Shown piece by piece: positions 62,855-64,000 of a stretch of 64,000 nt of DNA (its first letter is position 1; each line of letters starts with the position of its first letter). Under the pieces are notes generated by a model that was not told where the DNA came from, made no database searches, and saw nothing but the letters and a program-made list of their open reading frames with translations. The stretch is from Cylindrotheca closterium (Eukaryota; Bacillariophyta; Bacillariophyceae; Bacillariales; Bacillariaceae). The DNA lies in the NCBI GenBank assembly GCA_933822405.4, contig CAKOGP040001714.1, forward strand, positions 124,001 through 188,000. The letters are read 5' to 3'. Position numbers and translations under genes: made by a program.

Positions 62855-64000
62855 AATCCGATTTGGAAGCGCTGGAAATTGTCCGTCAAATAATCGCCCT
62901 CCACTCTGTTACATAGGCCGAAAACCACTACATAACGTCTGAATTGTACGCAACGACAAAAATCCATTCCCCACTTTTTCTCCCCACTAGCCATGTTTTC
63001 AAAATACCTGCACCAAATTTTCATTCTATCTGCACGCACAGAAATCATTTCACCGCCGTCACAACAGTTGACTCTTTTCTCCTTCTATAACCCACTACAA
63101 TTGAAGACAACACCCGCACACCAAAAGTATGAGTGAAATTATCTGAAGTGTGTCTGCTATAGTGTTATGTTTGCTGCTTCAATTCCTTCATATTGCTGCG
63201 CCAAGATGATCCTCGTCACCTGACCAAAAATTGATTTCTCGTCCCATTTTCTAGTTCTTCCTCTATGCTTCCATCATAACTCTCTTGTCCCATTCCTCTA
63301 GAACCTTCGAAAGAATCCTCCACTTTGCATAATCATGGTATAGCTCTCAACGGCTTGCCGATCCCTCTCCATTCCCAAGCAACCATCGCTTTTTGCTGCT
63401 GTCTTGTTTCATGTCAGTCCGGGTTACTTTACTAAAATAAACTAAATTAGAACCCAAAACCTGGTGGAAACACACGATTTTTGGGTTGATATCGCACAAT
63501 CCCACTTCGTTTTGGTAAGAGAACCCAGATCGGAACACCAAAACAAAATATTAATTATTTTATTTTTTTTATATAACATATTGCAATCGCTTATGTCGCC
63601 AACAACATGATTTGGATGTGTAAAAACTCTACACAGACATTCGCCAAAATAGTAAGCGAAACTCAATCCAACAACAATCTCTCAACCATGTGGCAACAGT
63701 CACTGCTGCTCTTGTTTCCCCACTTTGCTGTGTGGAGGCTTCACTGATATGCCATGCCAGGTCTGTCCCACTCTTCTCTATCTTGGTCCTATGAAGTGAG
63801 CCGAGCAATTAGTTTCTCTAGACGACTACTAGTAGCTCCCAAGTGAAGCTGAAAGGCACGAACATCACATAATCTTAATGGGCAATAATGGAACCAGAGT
63901 CAAGTCTGGAGGCAAGAACCATGGAATATTATCTGAAAGCAATGTCTCTATGGCTATATTGAAGGCATTGGAATGGCTGATGGTTGATAGATGAGTTTCA

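Larger units (their letters stand above)
62128..64000. other. No gene recognised to the end of the window
   Basis: About 1.87 kb, AT-rich. It holds a TA/GA microsatellite (62699-62730), two identical hairpins (62788-62854) and scattered short frames, for example 62341-62571 (76 codons) and a 38-codon frame from ATG 63878. None has family features. The last could be an exon of a gene running off the window. Confidence 0.4.

Overview
The window looks like nuclear DNA of a diatom, probably a pennate one. This is inferred from gene content. It has many BspA-type leucine-rich repeat proteins with a diatom-like C-terminal domain, several DUF6824 domains, CRAL-TRIO proteins, a class II glycerate kinase, a full Ecm29 proteasome adaptor, short GT-AG introns of 67-130 bases, and genes on both strands with 0.2-1 kb spacers. 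There is no bacterial operon structure, and I saw no rRNA, tRNA or CRISPR array.

Layout. 1-3.4 kb: two convergent unfamiliar genes that may belong to one mobile element; the second carries a near-perfect 129-base tandem repeat. 3.5-15.6 kb: a leucine-rich repeat island. Two tandem BspA-LRR/ankyrin genes have duplicated upstream regions. Next to them are a 13-exon membrane LRR receptor-like gene and a third BspA-LRR gene. 16-24.5 kb: a CRAL-TRIO/DUF6824 fusion, a DUF262/DUF1524 (GmrSD-like) nuclease-family protein with an altered HxxP motif, a small secreted beta-trefoil-like protein, and glycerate kinase. 24.5-27.4 kb: a gene-poor stretch with a probable decayed gene and a large palindrome. 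27.4-37.2 kb: a low-complexity tail-anchored protein and the six-exon ECM29 gene. 37.5-41.4 kb: three tandem PP5-like phosphatase copies, two intact and one dead. 41.7-47.7 kb: a two-domain surface protein, a multi-span membrane protein, and a large DUF5710/SAP-like/ZZ-like protein. 47.8-54.6 kb: two paralogous secreted proteins flanking a possible myristoylated protein, a BRCT-like membrane protein and a second CRAL-TRIO/DUF6824 fusion. 55-62.1 kb: a DEGS-like desaturase with a plastid-type leader, a PDZ-like protein and a membrane CRAL-TRIO protein. 62.1-64 kb: no gene recognised, but microsatellites and paired hairpins.

There is no single pathway. Themes are local duplication (LRR genes, phosphatases, secreted proteins, CRAL-TRIO/DUF6824), lipid handling (three CRAL-TRIO proteins and one desaturase) and membrane or surface proteins. 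The most notable non-coding signal is the palindromic octamer TACCGGTA. It occurs at least twelve times, always between genes. A second dispersed motif, GGACTATTTCTGTC, lies beside the LRR and CRAL-TRIO genes. Exon structures were assigned by eye from GT-AG sites, frame and protein continuity.
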